Shown here piece by piece: positions 50,501 through 61,900 of a DNA stretch of 64,000 bases (position 1 is its first letter; every line of letters begins with the position of its first letter). The DNA is from Incurvaria masculella (lineage: Eukaryota; Arthropoda; Insecta; Lepidoptera; Incurvariidae). The stretch lies in assembly GCA_946894095.1 (NCBI GenBank), contig OX335653.1, forward strand, positions 9,987,001 through 10,051,000, in the 5' to 3' direction. Under the pieces are notes generated by a model that was given only the letters and a program-made list of their open reading frames with translations, ran no database searches and was not told where the DNA came from. The position numbers were made by a program, and so were the translations under genes.

Positions 50501-53047
50501 TCGTGCTCGCACTGCGGAACCACCAGCTGGACAAATAGTGGTGGTAATACAAATGATTCGGGTGGATCGTTTTTGAGCTACAAATGAAATAAGTGTGGAG
50601 ACCTTTTTGAGCTCAGTATCGGCTAAGTCGTAGGTGAGCTCCGAGCTACGTCGTCCATCTCTATTGGAGAGACATTCTGAGCAGACAAGCAATGGAAGAT
50701 TCAGCTGCTCCAGCTCTCTCTCCGTTGAAGACTTTTCATTCTTCAGAGCTTTCATCTCGACCTCCACTCGGTGCAACAGGTCTTCGAGAGTCGACTTCCA
50801 TTGGCCGATTTCGTATATTCTGAAGAAAAAAAAAACTGGCATCATGTGCTATAATGATCATTATATAAGAATTCCATTACAGTAACATATTGTAATTGCT
50901 GGGCGCATACATCTCTTCGTTAAAGTCGGTTTTTTAATTTTGAAAATCAGTATTTTTACATTTCATTTTACAAAGATTAGTCTGTTAGTCTGCCATTTCT
51001 CCATACATTGAATGAGTATATTTATAGGACATTAATGTGCTTTGTACAATTTCAGAACCAACCAAGAATTTGGACAGATTTATACGACTTTTTACATGCA
51101 AACCACACAATCGAAAGGTATCTTCACGAGCGTCAACAATGGTCAATCAAAAGAAGCTTCTTAATGCTACGTAGTGTTCATTTGGCATGCGTTTTGAGGA
51201 TCGTCCCTGATTGAATATTTGTTAATCCTTCTGCTTGTAATTAATTGTTGTTAATTGTTTTTATAATCGGAAGAAAAGCTATGGGCCTAAAGTGTGTGTT
51301 TTCAGTGGCACCTGGTATTTTTACGTAGTATGCGTAAACTTCTTTACGAGTTTCGGGAGGGTTCCAGAGTCAATGGCATTCTGAAATTAAATACGAGTAT
51401 TCAATTGAGGGATTTTTTTTTCAATCAAAAGTTTCCAAGCCATCAGTACTAGGATTCTTCCAATAAGGAGAACGTTTTACAGCGTCCAGCCCATCATTTT
51501 GTTTAGTTTGCTTGCATGGGCTCCATTGGTAGAATCAGTTCATTTCACAAACCGGATTTCAAATTCAGTCATTAGGATCCAGTCTGACAGCGTTTCGTTA
51601 TTATTATCGGTAACCTTAGTTTCAGAAATAATTATAAACGCATTTCTTTAAAGCGTTTCGATCTGGTCAAACCACATTCAATACGCTGCAAATAATAATA
51701 TTTAGTAAAGTATTTCCGTGTACCTGGCAGCAAGCCGATTGTTATTATGATAAGTATCCCATTCAGTCCTGATGTTGGTTTCATTCCGGAGCTGCCGAGA
51801 GCCATGGCGTAGGTCGAATGCGTCAGCGCGCCTGGTGTCTGCAGTTACCTGCGCAATATACCAGGTTCAAAGCTCACAAATGGCCCAATTGCATTGAGAA
51901 AATGCTGTTGCTGAGAAATTGCAGAGATGCTGAGACAACTGTCTCAAATATATTGATTAGATAATTACGTATGCATCTGTATATGGTAAGGTCGCAGCGA
52001 GCATCGTAGATCTGAAGGACAATAGCGTCATCCCTTCTAGAGAAAGCGATAAATTACGACTTCCGGGTGCATTTGGGGGCTGTTCGCAAGGGACGGAGAG
52101 GACATTGGAGTTCGGACGGCGATGCGGCGCGCCATGGTGACGCAGCGATCGGCGGGAAACGCGATTTTTTCTTAACATTATAGAGGACCTTGAGTGATTT
52201 GAATTTTACACCTCGTGACTTATTCGGCGTTTGATTATTATTTGATTGCCAATTTGCTCAAGATATAGGACGCATACAACTATATTTCTTCTTGTCTGTA
52301 AACAACGATTAATACAATTACAGGAAGGTTTACCGCAGGTTGAGCCGCCGCCATCTGACGGGTTTTGACGCTTGTGCTATTTCTCGTACGGTGGATTTGG
52401 ACTGGAATTTGTATTACCCGCGATTACAGACCAACAACGTCAGTCCTAATTTCAGGCCTACCGATTAGCTAGACCTAGGGTTAGTACAAATTATAAATTC
52501 CTTTTACGTTTTGTAAACAACGGTCAATGCGTGTTTAAACCTGCGAAAACCACGTTGGCGGGCTAGGTGCTTCTTCACACCTTGATTAAAGGGCCCCAGG
52601 TTATACTTCCGGGGAAATGCATGGGCAAGGACTGCATTGCATAGTTTACCGACCCTATACATTAAGGATCTAGAGATCGTTTGGTTATTTTGGGAATGTC
52701 GACAGTGAATGCGTGTATTCCCTGCCTGTGCCGCTTTGAGCAATAGTAGAAAGGGAACGGAGGGTTGGCATAATGCAGCTCTGAAGGGCATTCCCCATGG
52801 TAGAAACGATAGAATACAGAGAAAACCCTACATCGCTTCGGCGTTGAAGAGTCTCAACATTTTTGGGTAACTCGGGGTATCGAAGACACGCAGGTTTTTG
52901 TCAAGTAGGTATATTACTTGCACTGAAAAAATAATGGCAAGTCAAAGATTGTAATAAATTACAGACCTGTAGCTCATACAGGCGAGCGTCCCAGTCCGGC
53001 AGGCTAAGATGGGGCAGCGGTTTCTCGAATGTCACCACAGACTGCAT
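44519..53047 (-). CDS. TEKT2: Tektin-2, 8 exons
   Basis: Coiled-coil protein of the inner microtubule junction of cilia and sperm flagella. Exons 53047-52967, 51848-51724, 50819-50603, 49640-49426, 48438-48216, 46903-46680, 45965-45905 and 44644-44519 join in consistent phases to 423 residues; tektin-2 usually has about 430. Order of recognisable blocks: LPDWDARLYELQ near the N-terminus, RQLRNETNIRTEWD (exon 2), EIGQWKSTLEDLL and LNLPLLVCSECLSNRDGRR (exon 3), KKETLGIDSDMLTLDKDC (exon 4), DYDQWMAASEATKRM (exon 5), and LAETRLETRSYRPG (exon 6). The tektin nonapeptide RPNVELCRD appears as RPGDELAGD at 326-334, keeping only five of nine residues and lacking its Cys. Exon 5 exists in three tandem copies; only this one is open. 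The exon 3 donor (GTCTCC) is weak, and exons 7-8 are short but fit in frame and phase. Confidence 0.93.
45098..45253 (-). mobile_element. Uninterrupted copy of the element split by mariner at 4.7 kb
   Basis: Minus-strand reading runs parallel to 4643-4689 plus 5971-6075, with an empty TA target (GACAAAGTATGATCAAAC). TIR end GCCCCGGTTGCACGAAGAGA. It lies in tektin-2 intron 7. Confidence 0.85.
45426..45553. mobile_element. MITE 'ATGCTGAGATTCATAGACG', copy 1
   Basis: Arms of about 48 bp: ATGCTGAGATTCATAGACGT, TACTCGTACTTGGCTGAGCC on the left and the inverse of ATGCTGAAATTCATAAACGT, TACTCGTACTTGGCTGAGCC on the right. Second copy at 57672-57832. Confidence 0.9.
46385..46445 (-). pseudogene. Probable ghost of part of tektin-2 exon 6
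   Basis: Plus-strand text AGCTGGCGGACAGTGCCGTG, TAGACTGTGGACC parallels exon 6 at about 46703-46740 (AACTGGCGGATAGTGTCGCG, CAGACTGCGCACC). About three quarters of 43 bases agree. It is in intron 6, 240 bases downstream in gene orientation. Confidence 0.55.
47040..47400 (-). repeat. LINE-tail-like repeat, copy 1
   Basis: Shares GCTGCGATAACCATG, TACCAACCCTATA, ATACAGCTCTGAGGAGCATT and CTCGGG with 52500-52870, and parts with 55070-55260 and 55670-55880. Tektin-2 intron 5. Confidence 0.55.
47740..47936 (-). pseudogene. Tektin-2 exon 5, third tandem copy (frameshifted)
   Basis: Same acceptor CATTCAG/CATGATCGACTACGA as exon 5. A 5-base net deletion follows, then SEVTKRIAEDDLRDTLRLRD and RAQTDVINYLIRRRM, with the last third shortened. 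Donor AAG/GTATTA is retained. 197 bases against 223. The frameshift excludes normal use. Confidence 0.92.
47965..48187 (-). pseudogene. Tektin-2 exon 5, second tandem copy (one stop)
   Basis: Exactly 223 bases like exon 5, with the same CATTCAG acceptor and an AAG/GTATCA donor. The fourth codon is TAA where exon 5 has TAC (D-Tyr-D); after it the frame stays open (MAASEATKRLAEDELCDTLR, ending LQNMK). A single substitution blocks it. Confidence 0.93.
48482..48615. repeat. 'TCAGAG' palindromic MITE, copy 3
   Basis: GTGTTCAGAGTGTGCGGACT, ACCGGGTTTTGTATGGTGAA, TCCGGTGTTACCGTTACCGT, ACTAAGTTTTGACACGTTCG, CTCTGTCAA. It lies 40 bases upstream of the tektin-2 exon 5 array. Confidence 0.7.
48901..49146 (+). 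mobile_element. Mariner transposase C-terminal fragment
   Basis: The plus frame reads LLLRDNARAHTSQWTIAKLQ, then LEALRHPSYSPESCLNRFQL, matching the second and third catalytic blocks of mariner (HDNARPHTS ... PHPPYSPDL.P.D..F). It is a different, older lineage than the copy at 4.7 kb. Tektin-2 intron 4. Confidence 0.75.
50385..50510 (+). repeat. Repeat shared with 3975-4190
   Basis: CATCTTCACTCAAACTGCGT, TTTGACATTTCAGAATATAT, ATCGCAGTTGCA parallel the 4.0-kb copy. Tektin-2 intron 3, next to exon 3's donor. Confidence 0.45.
52500..52870 (-). repeat. LINE-tail-like repeat, copy 2
   Basis: A minus frame reads YRVGKLCNAVLAHAFPRKYN, NLGPFNQGVKKHL, resembling the C-terminal end of LINE ORF2 proteins (…LWN.LP...FP..YNL..FK...). 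Tektin-2 intron 1. Confidence 0.6.
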
Positions 53048-55069
53048 CCTGCCGGCAACTTACAGCCCTCGCCTGCTGTCGAGGATTACTGATTATAGGT
53101 CGTAGAGCGTCTACGAATATAAAAAAATAAACACGGGACACACGGAAACAAAACCGTGGTGTCGTGGTGGTTTTCTTTTGCAATTTCATGGAATCAATGA
53201 AATTATGACAACTAGATTGTAGATTATTTTGAAAGGGTAAAATCTTTTTTAAACGGTTATAGCATGCCTGACTCTTTAGATCCCCCATTGCCATCATCTG
53301 CGTTTAGAGTAGAATAAGCATAACAATAGAAATATGTAGATGGATACGACTTGATAAAAAAATATATAGTTAAATATTTTATATTTGCTACGCCTTCACG
53401 GCTGAATATTCAATTCATTCAATATTCAATTTCTTCCAACAATTTTAACCAAGCACATAAAGAAAGTAAGAAAAATGTGTAATTTGAACAATATATTTTT
53501 GACGGTTTCGTAAATCCCGAAGACAGTGGATGACGTTATTGAATGAATATTTCGAATAACTAATTTTATTTTACAAATTGTTATTATACTTTTTGTTTCC
53601 TAATAATATTATACAACTAGCCAATCTTCTGCCTAAGATAACTGGTCGCAAATTTGTCCCTAGACGAAGCCCTAGACGCCTTCATGAGTAGGTAATTTAC
53701 TACGCTCTTTGAATAGCTTTATGGTATCTGGGCTCCAAACTTAAAGAGTATCTACAGCCAAGGCGACGAACTCATAATTCGATTTTGCTGAGGTGTAATT
53801 TGTTGTGTTTTAAAAGTTCCGCCTTTGCCGCGGCAATTACCGGATGGCAGGCCAGCGAGCTCGACCGCCTCGCCAAGTCACAGCGAGCCGTGTTTCGTGG
53901 GGAGTGTTCACAAAACAGGGGCTCACAAGGTGAGCCCCGCAGGAACAGCTGAAATCAATTTCAACTTATGATAGGAGCGCTCACAATAAACAGGAAGCGT
54001 GAGCGCCCCAAAATAGTTACATGTGGGTGCTAAAGGAGCCAAATAAAGTCAGGTGATTGTATCCTGGGCAAATAAGACTTTTAAAATTAAATAACACAAG
54101 GCTGTGAGCAATCGCTAAGGTCTCAAAAGATCTTAGGTTGGGTTACCGGTATGTAGTGGACCGCGTTGTGTGGAGGTGTCCTCTCAAAGAAGGCTGCCAG
54201 AAAATTTAACGAGCCAAAATGGTCGCCGCGTAAAGAAATGATCATCGGCGTTTTTTATTGTGGGTAAGCCAGACTGGAAACTTATGGACTTTATAGAAAT
54301 TATAATTATTAATTCGCCGAGAAGTTATATCGTTTCCTACCCACCGGTAAAACAGATTAACAACGTAATGACAGCTTAAGAAAAAGTTATGGAAGTATAT
54401 ATAATGAAGTATATCACAATCAGCAAAACTGGGTAAGTTCCAGTTTCATCATCAACAAATATTATTCACGCTGAGGTTCCCACCGATGGAGGTATTGGCG
54501 ATGCATATGTTGGTGATGCAGATGGTGGAGATGGATATATGGGGCACCTCTTGTTTTATTTATTTTTTATGTAAAGCGCGGCATATGACGTACACGAGGA
54601 CCTCTTAAGGCGCTAGGACTAGCCAACTACTCGCGCCATACAAATACTCCTTTTAACAAATGTAATAATATGTAGTGAAAAGCTTCAGCAAATCCAAATA
54701 GAACTCCAGACTGATAATGGATTGTTAATATTTTTTGATTCCATCATTTATTTAAATAATAATAAATGATAAAAAAGTTTATTTTTCTCATTAGAAATCT
54801 AAAAGTAATTCGATTTCTAGATAAGGGCAAAAACAGCATATATGCATAAACAAAAAAATCCATTTGCTTTTAGATTTCTACATTTAGTCAAAAAAGTTCG
54901 GAAATGGACACAGTTTCCACAATTAATTTTGTATAGAAAAAGGAAACATACATTAACGAAAATAGGTCGATTCCTAAACAAGGAATCATATATTGTAAGA
55001 ATGACACTTCTAATCGTCAGTCTTAGTTAGTTAACTTGGGGTGCCTCGTCTAACTTTGCGATTTGGCTA
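53048..55069. other. Intergenic between divergent tektin-2 and the zinc-finger gene
   Basis: AT-rich with one GC-rich interval at about 53815-53945 (GCCGCGGCAATTACCGGATG, GAGCTCGACCGCCTCGCC) that may be a retroelement remnant. No gene supported. Confidence 0.35.
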
Positions 55070-55260
55070 GTGCCCGACCGATGCCCATGAGCTCTCGAAC
55101 TTTTAAGGGGGCTGCGAAAACCATGCCGGCCGGCCATCTATGTTTGAAGGATTCCAGGTTGCTCTTTGCCAAGCGACGCATAATATGTTGTCTGTATATG
55201 GCCATGAAGCGTCGAAACAGAGATATTGGCGATAGAGATGTAGGGCACCACGCCGCGCCG
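55070..55260 (-). repeat. LINE-tail-like repeat, copy 3
   Basis: GGGGCTGCGAAAACCATGCC, TTTGAAGGATTCCAGGTTGC match copies at 55.7 and 52.5 kb. Confidence 0.5.
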
Positions 55261-55669
55261 TACTGCCATTATATTATATTACAGCTTAGCTAATTTTGTA
55301 ATTGGATTAAACCGAAATAAAAAAAACAGCTAAACTACATAAGCAACGAGTATCAGCCAATAGAATCAGGCTACTGCATTTACATAAGTGGACTATTATA
55401 ATTAAAAAAGTGGGGATTTGTAACCAGGGGTTGCATTTATATTTGAATCCCTTTACAAGTTCAAAATGATCTATGTTCGGTACGAAGTGTCCATCACGTC
55501 AGTTTGACAGCTGATGTTTATGTTTGTTTTTATTTGTGTTGGATGGATCTTTGCCAAATTAGATTTTGCGCTACCAAAAAGCAACTAGCTACTAGCTAGC
55601 TACTAGTTCTGTTCGAAAATTATGTATGTAAATAGATATGAGAAAAGGTACAGGTACTCAAAGAGATGC

Positions 55670-55880
55670 GCGACGGCTGTTGGCTGCGAAACCATGCTAG
55701 CCAGCCAGAGGCTTCCTCACACGTTTGAAGGACCTTAAGTTGAGGCAAATACCTGTTCATTCCACAGTTTACCGACCTTATACATGCAGGAATTACAGGA
55801 ACGGTTGATTCTAATTCGATGAATTGAGACAGTGTATGAGTGCATGCCAGGGTGTTGAGCGATGGTAGAAAGCGGATGGA
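55670..55880 (-). repeat. LINE-tail-like repeat, copy 4
   Basis: GGCTGCGAAACCATGCTAGC, TTTGAAGGACCTTAAGTTGA, GTTTACCGACCTTATACATG, AGCGATGGTAGAAAGCGG. It lies directly 5' of the zinc-finger gene's ATG, so it may be in its promoter or 5' UTR. Confidence 0.55.
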
Positions 55881-55938
55881 TGTTGTTAGTATCAGTTAGC
55901 TTGGTTATTTATACCGGCAAATCTACGAATTCGAGACA

Positions 55939-58900
55939 ATGGCTACACGAAAAAACATGAGCCATGTTAGCGCGTGCGCAGCGTGCCTCGCCACCGACGT
56001 GCGCATGCGCAGTATGAGTGACGCCGGCCTTCTGGAGGTGTATGGATTGCTCACCGGACGACAGGTGGGATGGGTGATATTTTTTACTGCAGCTAGATAG
56101 GTTAACAACTCCTACAAACCACACCATCATATTTACCTATGAGTAAGTTGCTTTATTATCATGTGAGCGGGTACGAGAAAATAGGGAAGTAAATATCAAA
56201 TATTGTCCTTATTCTTTCATCCAGATCATTGTTACCTTGCTCATTAACGTACGGACCTGGCATGGCACCTCATTCCTTTAGAAATGCGGTGTGTTGGACT
56301 AATGTCATGGCAGTGGGTTGTGGTTGAGCCATCCATGTGCAGCTACATAAAAAAAATGACACAGAAATATATGTCCTACCCGTGGCCTCCCAGTGCATAT
56401 CACCATGCCCACTTAGCAATAGTGTACAAAAGTAAAGTGCATATTCGAGGGCTTGACAAAAAAAGGAATATTAGAGATTTAGGGTTTTATTTGAGTATTT
56501 TTAGCATTTATTCGATTTCTGACTGAATACATGGTTTTCATGAGTTTTTGAAACAAAAAAAGCGGCTGTTTCAATTACACAGCCACCATCACCGCCCGCC
56601 ATAACTCCCCGGGACTAAATGTAATGACAAAGGCCGGGCGCGGTAATAGTTTTCCTGAATTTCCTGACCATGCTGTTTTCACTACATGCATTTTTATCTA
56701 TCTACAATTTGGTACAAACTAGTACTATTGTGCATTATTTAGTCGTAAAAATGTTATATTGTTTTGTTGAAATCATTTCCCATGTCGTTTGTAAATAATT
56801 TAATAGATAACATTAGCCAGCCAGTGGCTATATTGACGATAAAAAACTATTTGTGTCCTAAAGCCTGAGTCCCCTAATAGATAACTCCACTTTCAAGCGT
56901 TAGCGTTATGAGATAACACAAAATTGTACCAAATTTTGTGTTATCTCATAGAGCTAACTCTAGGCTTCTGTTTTTGTATCGTAATGTGCTCCCGTTTTTT
57001 GAAGATTCCATGTTTTGGATGCAAACAAAATATGGTGATTAAATGCGACTGGTTTGGGTATTTTCCTTCAGTGGAAGACACACATGTTAAGGAAAAATGG
57101 CGGAAAAGATGTATAAAGATTTTACGAGTGTTGAGAAAATTAAAACTAATGTTACGTATAAATTAAGTTACACCCTTATATGTAGGTCTCATTTAATCTT
57201 ATCAACTTAAAAATGAATCCAAAGAAAGTGCTTCATGAATACTCTATGAACGAATGACAACTGCACATATTAATAATTTTGTGATAAATTTTTCTTGCAC
57301 TATTTGTAAGAATTGTATCTAGGTTTTTATGGTTGGCCTAAAGTAAAAAAATATAAAGTGAATATTTCCAGGTAGCGGATGAAATACCCCAGCGGCTATG
57401 CTGGGAGTGTGCGGCTCTTCTGAACAAATTCAATTTGTTTAGACGCAAGTGTGAGCGAGCTTATCTTCTGCTTCAGGATATATACAGCACAAATAATGAG
57501 GTTAGCACTGACCTACCATTTATGTCTAGAGTAGTATATTAAACTTCACTTTGTAAAAAATATATATAAAGTAATATGTCTGCAGAATCATCTGTAAAGC
57601 AATTCATGTGTCTATTCATTGAAAGTAAACGGATGTAAAAATAACTACATATTAAAAAGTGTCATGCACCCTTATGCTGAGATTCATAGACATTACTCGT
57701 TCTTGGTTTAGCCAAAGTATGGCTTCCGACTGTCAGTTTTCACAAAAAAAATATGGAACAAATGTCGAATTTGACAGTCAAAAGTCATACTTTGGCTAAG
57801 CTAAGCATTAGTAAGGTCTATGAATCTCAGCTTTAGTTTTGTACTAGCTTGCAAATTTTTCACGGGCACTGCGTCTACCAATTCCACCTGTTCCTTGACC
57901 CATTACAGAATTATCCCTCACTCAATCGGTCCTTAATCAATTCCTCTTACTAATAATGTATTTTAAAACTTTCATTTTGTATCTTTTGATTTACTACAAC
58001 TATTGATTGAATTTTCAGGTGACTAAAGGAAACATACGGGCGATCGATAGATTACATCACAACCTATCTTCATGCTACGTGATTTCAGAAATGTTTGTTT
58101 GTTATTCAGATAATATCGGTCTTCATTCAATTAAATCGGAACCGCATAGCCAAGATTTGAGCATAAATGTGAATTCTGTATTGCAACTTTGTAAAATTGA
58201 AGTGGAATTGATAAAAGACAAGGAATTACTATTAAAATCAGAGCCTCAATTGGAAACAAATGAAATTTCTGCAATTAATGCTGAAAGTGTGCCCCGTCAC
58301 TGTGAAGAGATATTGAAAAAACGAAAAAGAAGAAAAGGATTGCATCATGTTAAACAGGAGATGGTCAAAAAGACAGAAAAGGCGAAAAATAAATCTAAAG
58401 TAAAACATGCTGGGAGTTTCAATGCTACGAGAGTTTCGCTCACTCAGGTTTGTTTTTATTATTAGGTAATGTAAATATATTTACTTCTATAGATGTGTAA
58501 AAGGTGGCTTTATAAAATGGGGGTACTGTTTCGTGGGTAATACATAAATAAAGAAAATATATTGGAGTTTTTTTTATGTAACTGGACATGGACAGCTAGT
58601 ACCATGAATAATATCAATGTGGAGACAGTAGGTCATGATATTAGCTCAACACACCACATGGGAACTAGGTGTGCGGGCAAAAAGCTAGTTACATATGTCA
58701 CAGCTTTGTCTGTCAAGATTGTTGCAAACAGTGGCAACTGTTACAGGAGCAAATGATGCAGTCGGTGCGCGACCGGGAGTCGTCCAAGGGCTACCGCGCG
58801 GCACGGCACAAGTGCACACTCTGCTTCAAGGGATTCATGGAGGAGAAAACGTTCAACAACCACATGCGTCTGCACGATCCTGTGAGTCGAAATGAATAAC

Positions 58901-61900
58901 TGTGCCGTGTGGATTCCTATTAAATAAAGTAAAAAAAATAAGTAAAAAACATTTATTGAGTAATAATGTACATACAATAGGGAACAGTAGACTGTGCTGC
59001 AGAGAGCAGTAGACTGTTGATTTTTACACGGGTAAAGTTAGAGCAGTTTTTAATGTACTAGTTCAGTTACATTGTTATTACATTATATTTATTTTCTACT
59101 ACCTGTTAATACTATGAAGTCCAAACAAACAAAATAAGTCAGAGAAACTATAAAACTACATCAAAAATAGTAGGTACCTAAGCGTTGTGTTTTATTACAA
59201 GAATATTTGAAGAAGAGTGTGTTTTGTGTGTAAGGGTGTTAGGTTATTTGTGAGAGTGTGGTTGTATTTGTTATGCTGTATACGTGTGTAGTTATATGTT
59301 TCATGCATTTTTAGCACCTGCTCAGTTTCATCTTATTTTTTTATGTATATTGGTTGTAGTGTAAATATAATACAAGTTGTTCCACTGTAGTTATTCCCGT
59401 GCATGTCGTAAGAGGTGACGTAGGCCTTGGTCTCATTGAGACGTCGGACGGGCTTGCCACGTTAAGCCCATTTGGGTTATGCAATCGCATTGTATTAAAG
59501 ATGGTCAGAGCTGCAATGAAAATCCATCCAGTCCAATGTAGCCATGCTCATGTAAAGAGAAGGCCCTGTCCTCTAGTTCCTTTGGGAATGTGATGGGTTA
59601 GACTAATGCAACCACAGTACAGTGTAGTGTGATATTAGTCATGCATACCATAGAATACATTTTTTTCCATAAAAGTAAGAAGAAGATATTATTTAGTGAT
59701 CACAAAAATATGGTGAGACCTGAGCTCAATATTAATACATTTTCATTACCTCATTTATTGTTTATGACAAGGCTCGCCATATTGCTGATATGTTATGATA
59801 AAACAATTTGGGTTGCTTCTGTCTAGGGGCCCCTCGTAAATCTGTAAGCATTTGCAAACAATACAGTTAACTTAGACTTGTAGATGTTGAAAATAATTTC
59901 AGAGAAGTTTTATTGCCAGTTTTTCTTCCCTGCGATTTTTTCAGTAGCTAATTATTAAATATGACAAATCCGAGTGTAGTGTGCTAACTATGAATGATGA
60001 ATAAACAATCAACAAAGATTAGCAGTGCTATAAAAACCACTCGACTATGGCGCCATTTGTTGACAACTATGTATCATCGCAGGTGTCCGGCGATCTGCAG
60101 TGTGACATCTGCAAGGTGCGCCTGCGCAGCCGCCTCCAGGCGCACTGCCACATCAGCGGCTCCCACATGATGCAGTACCGGTGTAAGCTCTGTCCGAGCG
60201 TCGCCAGCAATAAGTAAGTTGACATTCATATCATCACAGGCTTTGGGCGATCTGCAGTGCGACATCTGCAAGGTACATCAACACAGCCGCCTCCAGGCTC
60301 ACTGCCACATCAGCGGCTCCCACATGATGCAGTACCGGTGTAAGCTCTGTCCGAGTGTCGCCAGCAATAAGCAAGTTGATTTTAATATCATCGCAGGCTT
60401 TGGGCGACCTATAGTTAACATCTGCAAGGTGCGTCTGAGCAGCCGCCTCCAGGCATACTACCACTTCGGCGGCTCCCACATGTTGCAGTACTGGTGTAAG
60501 GTCTGTCCGAGCATCGCCAGCAATAAGTAAGTTGATATTACTATCATTGTAGGCATTGGGCAATCTGCAGTGCGACATGTGCAAGGTACATCTACACAGC
60601 CGGCTCCAGACGCACTGCCACATCAGCGGCTCCCACATGTTGCAGTACCGGTGTAAGCTCTATCTGAGCGTCGCCAGCAATAAGTAAGTTGACATTAATA
60701 TCATCGCAGGCTTTGGGTGACCCACAGTTCAACATATCCAAGGTGCGCCTGCGCAGCCGCCTCCAGGCACACTTCCACTTCGGTGGCTCCGACATGTTGC
60801 AGTTCCGGTGTAAGCTCTGTCCAAGCATCGCCAGAAATAAGTAAGTTGACATTACTCTCATTGTAGGCGTTGGGCAATCTGCAGTGCGATATCTGCAAGG
60901 CCTGCGCGGCCACCTCCAGGCGCACTGCCATATTAGCGGGTCCCTCATGATAAAGTACCGCGTAACCTGTTTATGCTCGTTTTCACCATCTTCAGCTACA
61001 AAAATCCCAAAGTTATTATTATTATTATGTATATATTTAATTTCACGCAATATTTACACTATTTTTACATATCACAGAAACATATAAAAATACTATGAAT
61101 AAACGGTATCTTCACCATCGGTGGCGAGAGGGGGCCTCCTCCCGGTGGCGCAGGCCGTGGTGGCGGCGCTCTCCGGGACAGTAAGACTTGTCACATGGGA
61201 TTTTTGTCGAAAACCTTCAGCAATAATGAAAATTACTAAACAATTAAATAATTTTCATTTTGCGAAAATTTTCGACATCCGTTACATGTGACAGCTGACC
61301 CTAGACCTTTTATTTATTATTATTATTATTGATAGTATACACTAGCACCTTTAAGCTTATACGTGTACTTTAAATTTAGATATTTTGAGTGCACTTCTAC
61401 TAATATTATTGTGTTTTTAGTTAAGTTTAATATTATTAAGGTCTTTGTCTAACTGGTTCTTAAAACCATTTACTGTGATAGCACTAATCACTTCTTGAGG
61501 CAATTTATTCCAGGAGTCCACCACTCTGTTTGAAAGAAAGTACTTCCTTGGGTTTGAATTAAACCTGGTTTGATTAAGCTTTAGCTCATTTAAATATGCA
61601 ATGTAACCGCACGTCAACTATTGCATTTAAGGTAGCTGGAGGTGGTGAAAAAGGGGTGAATCTGTTACCATGAGGTTCGGTAAGATCGCTATGTATGTTT
61701 CAAGCTGCCGTCTCGAGTACCCAGGTATCACAACAGGATATTCACAAGGCTTGTGGCGTTTTTTAACCGACTTCAAAAAAAGGAGGAGGTTATCAATTCG
61801 TCTGTATGTTTTTTTTTTTTTTGTTTTTTTTGTTTTTTTTTTTATGTTTGTTACCTCATAACTTTTGCCTGGGTGAACCGATTTTGATGATTATTTTTTT

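Noticed and set aside
60234..61050. 134- and 152-codon minus ORFs
   Set aside because: Antisense of the zinc-finger exon array; their internal repetition simply mirrors the 157-bp period.
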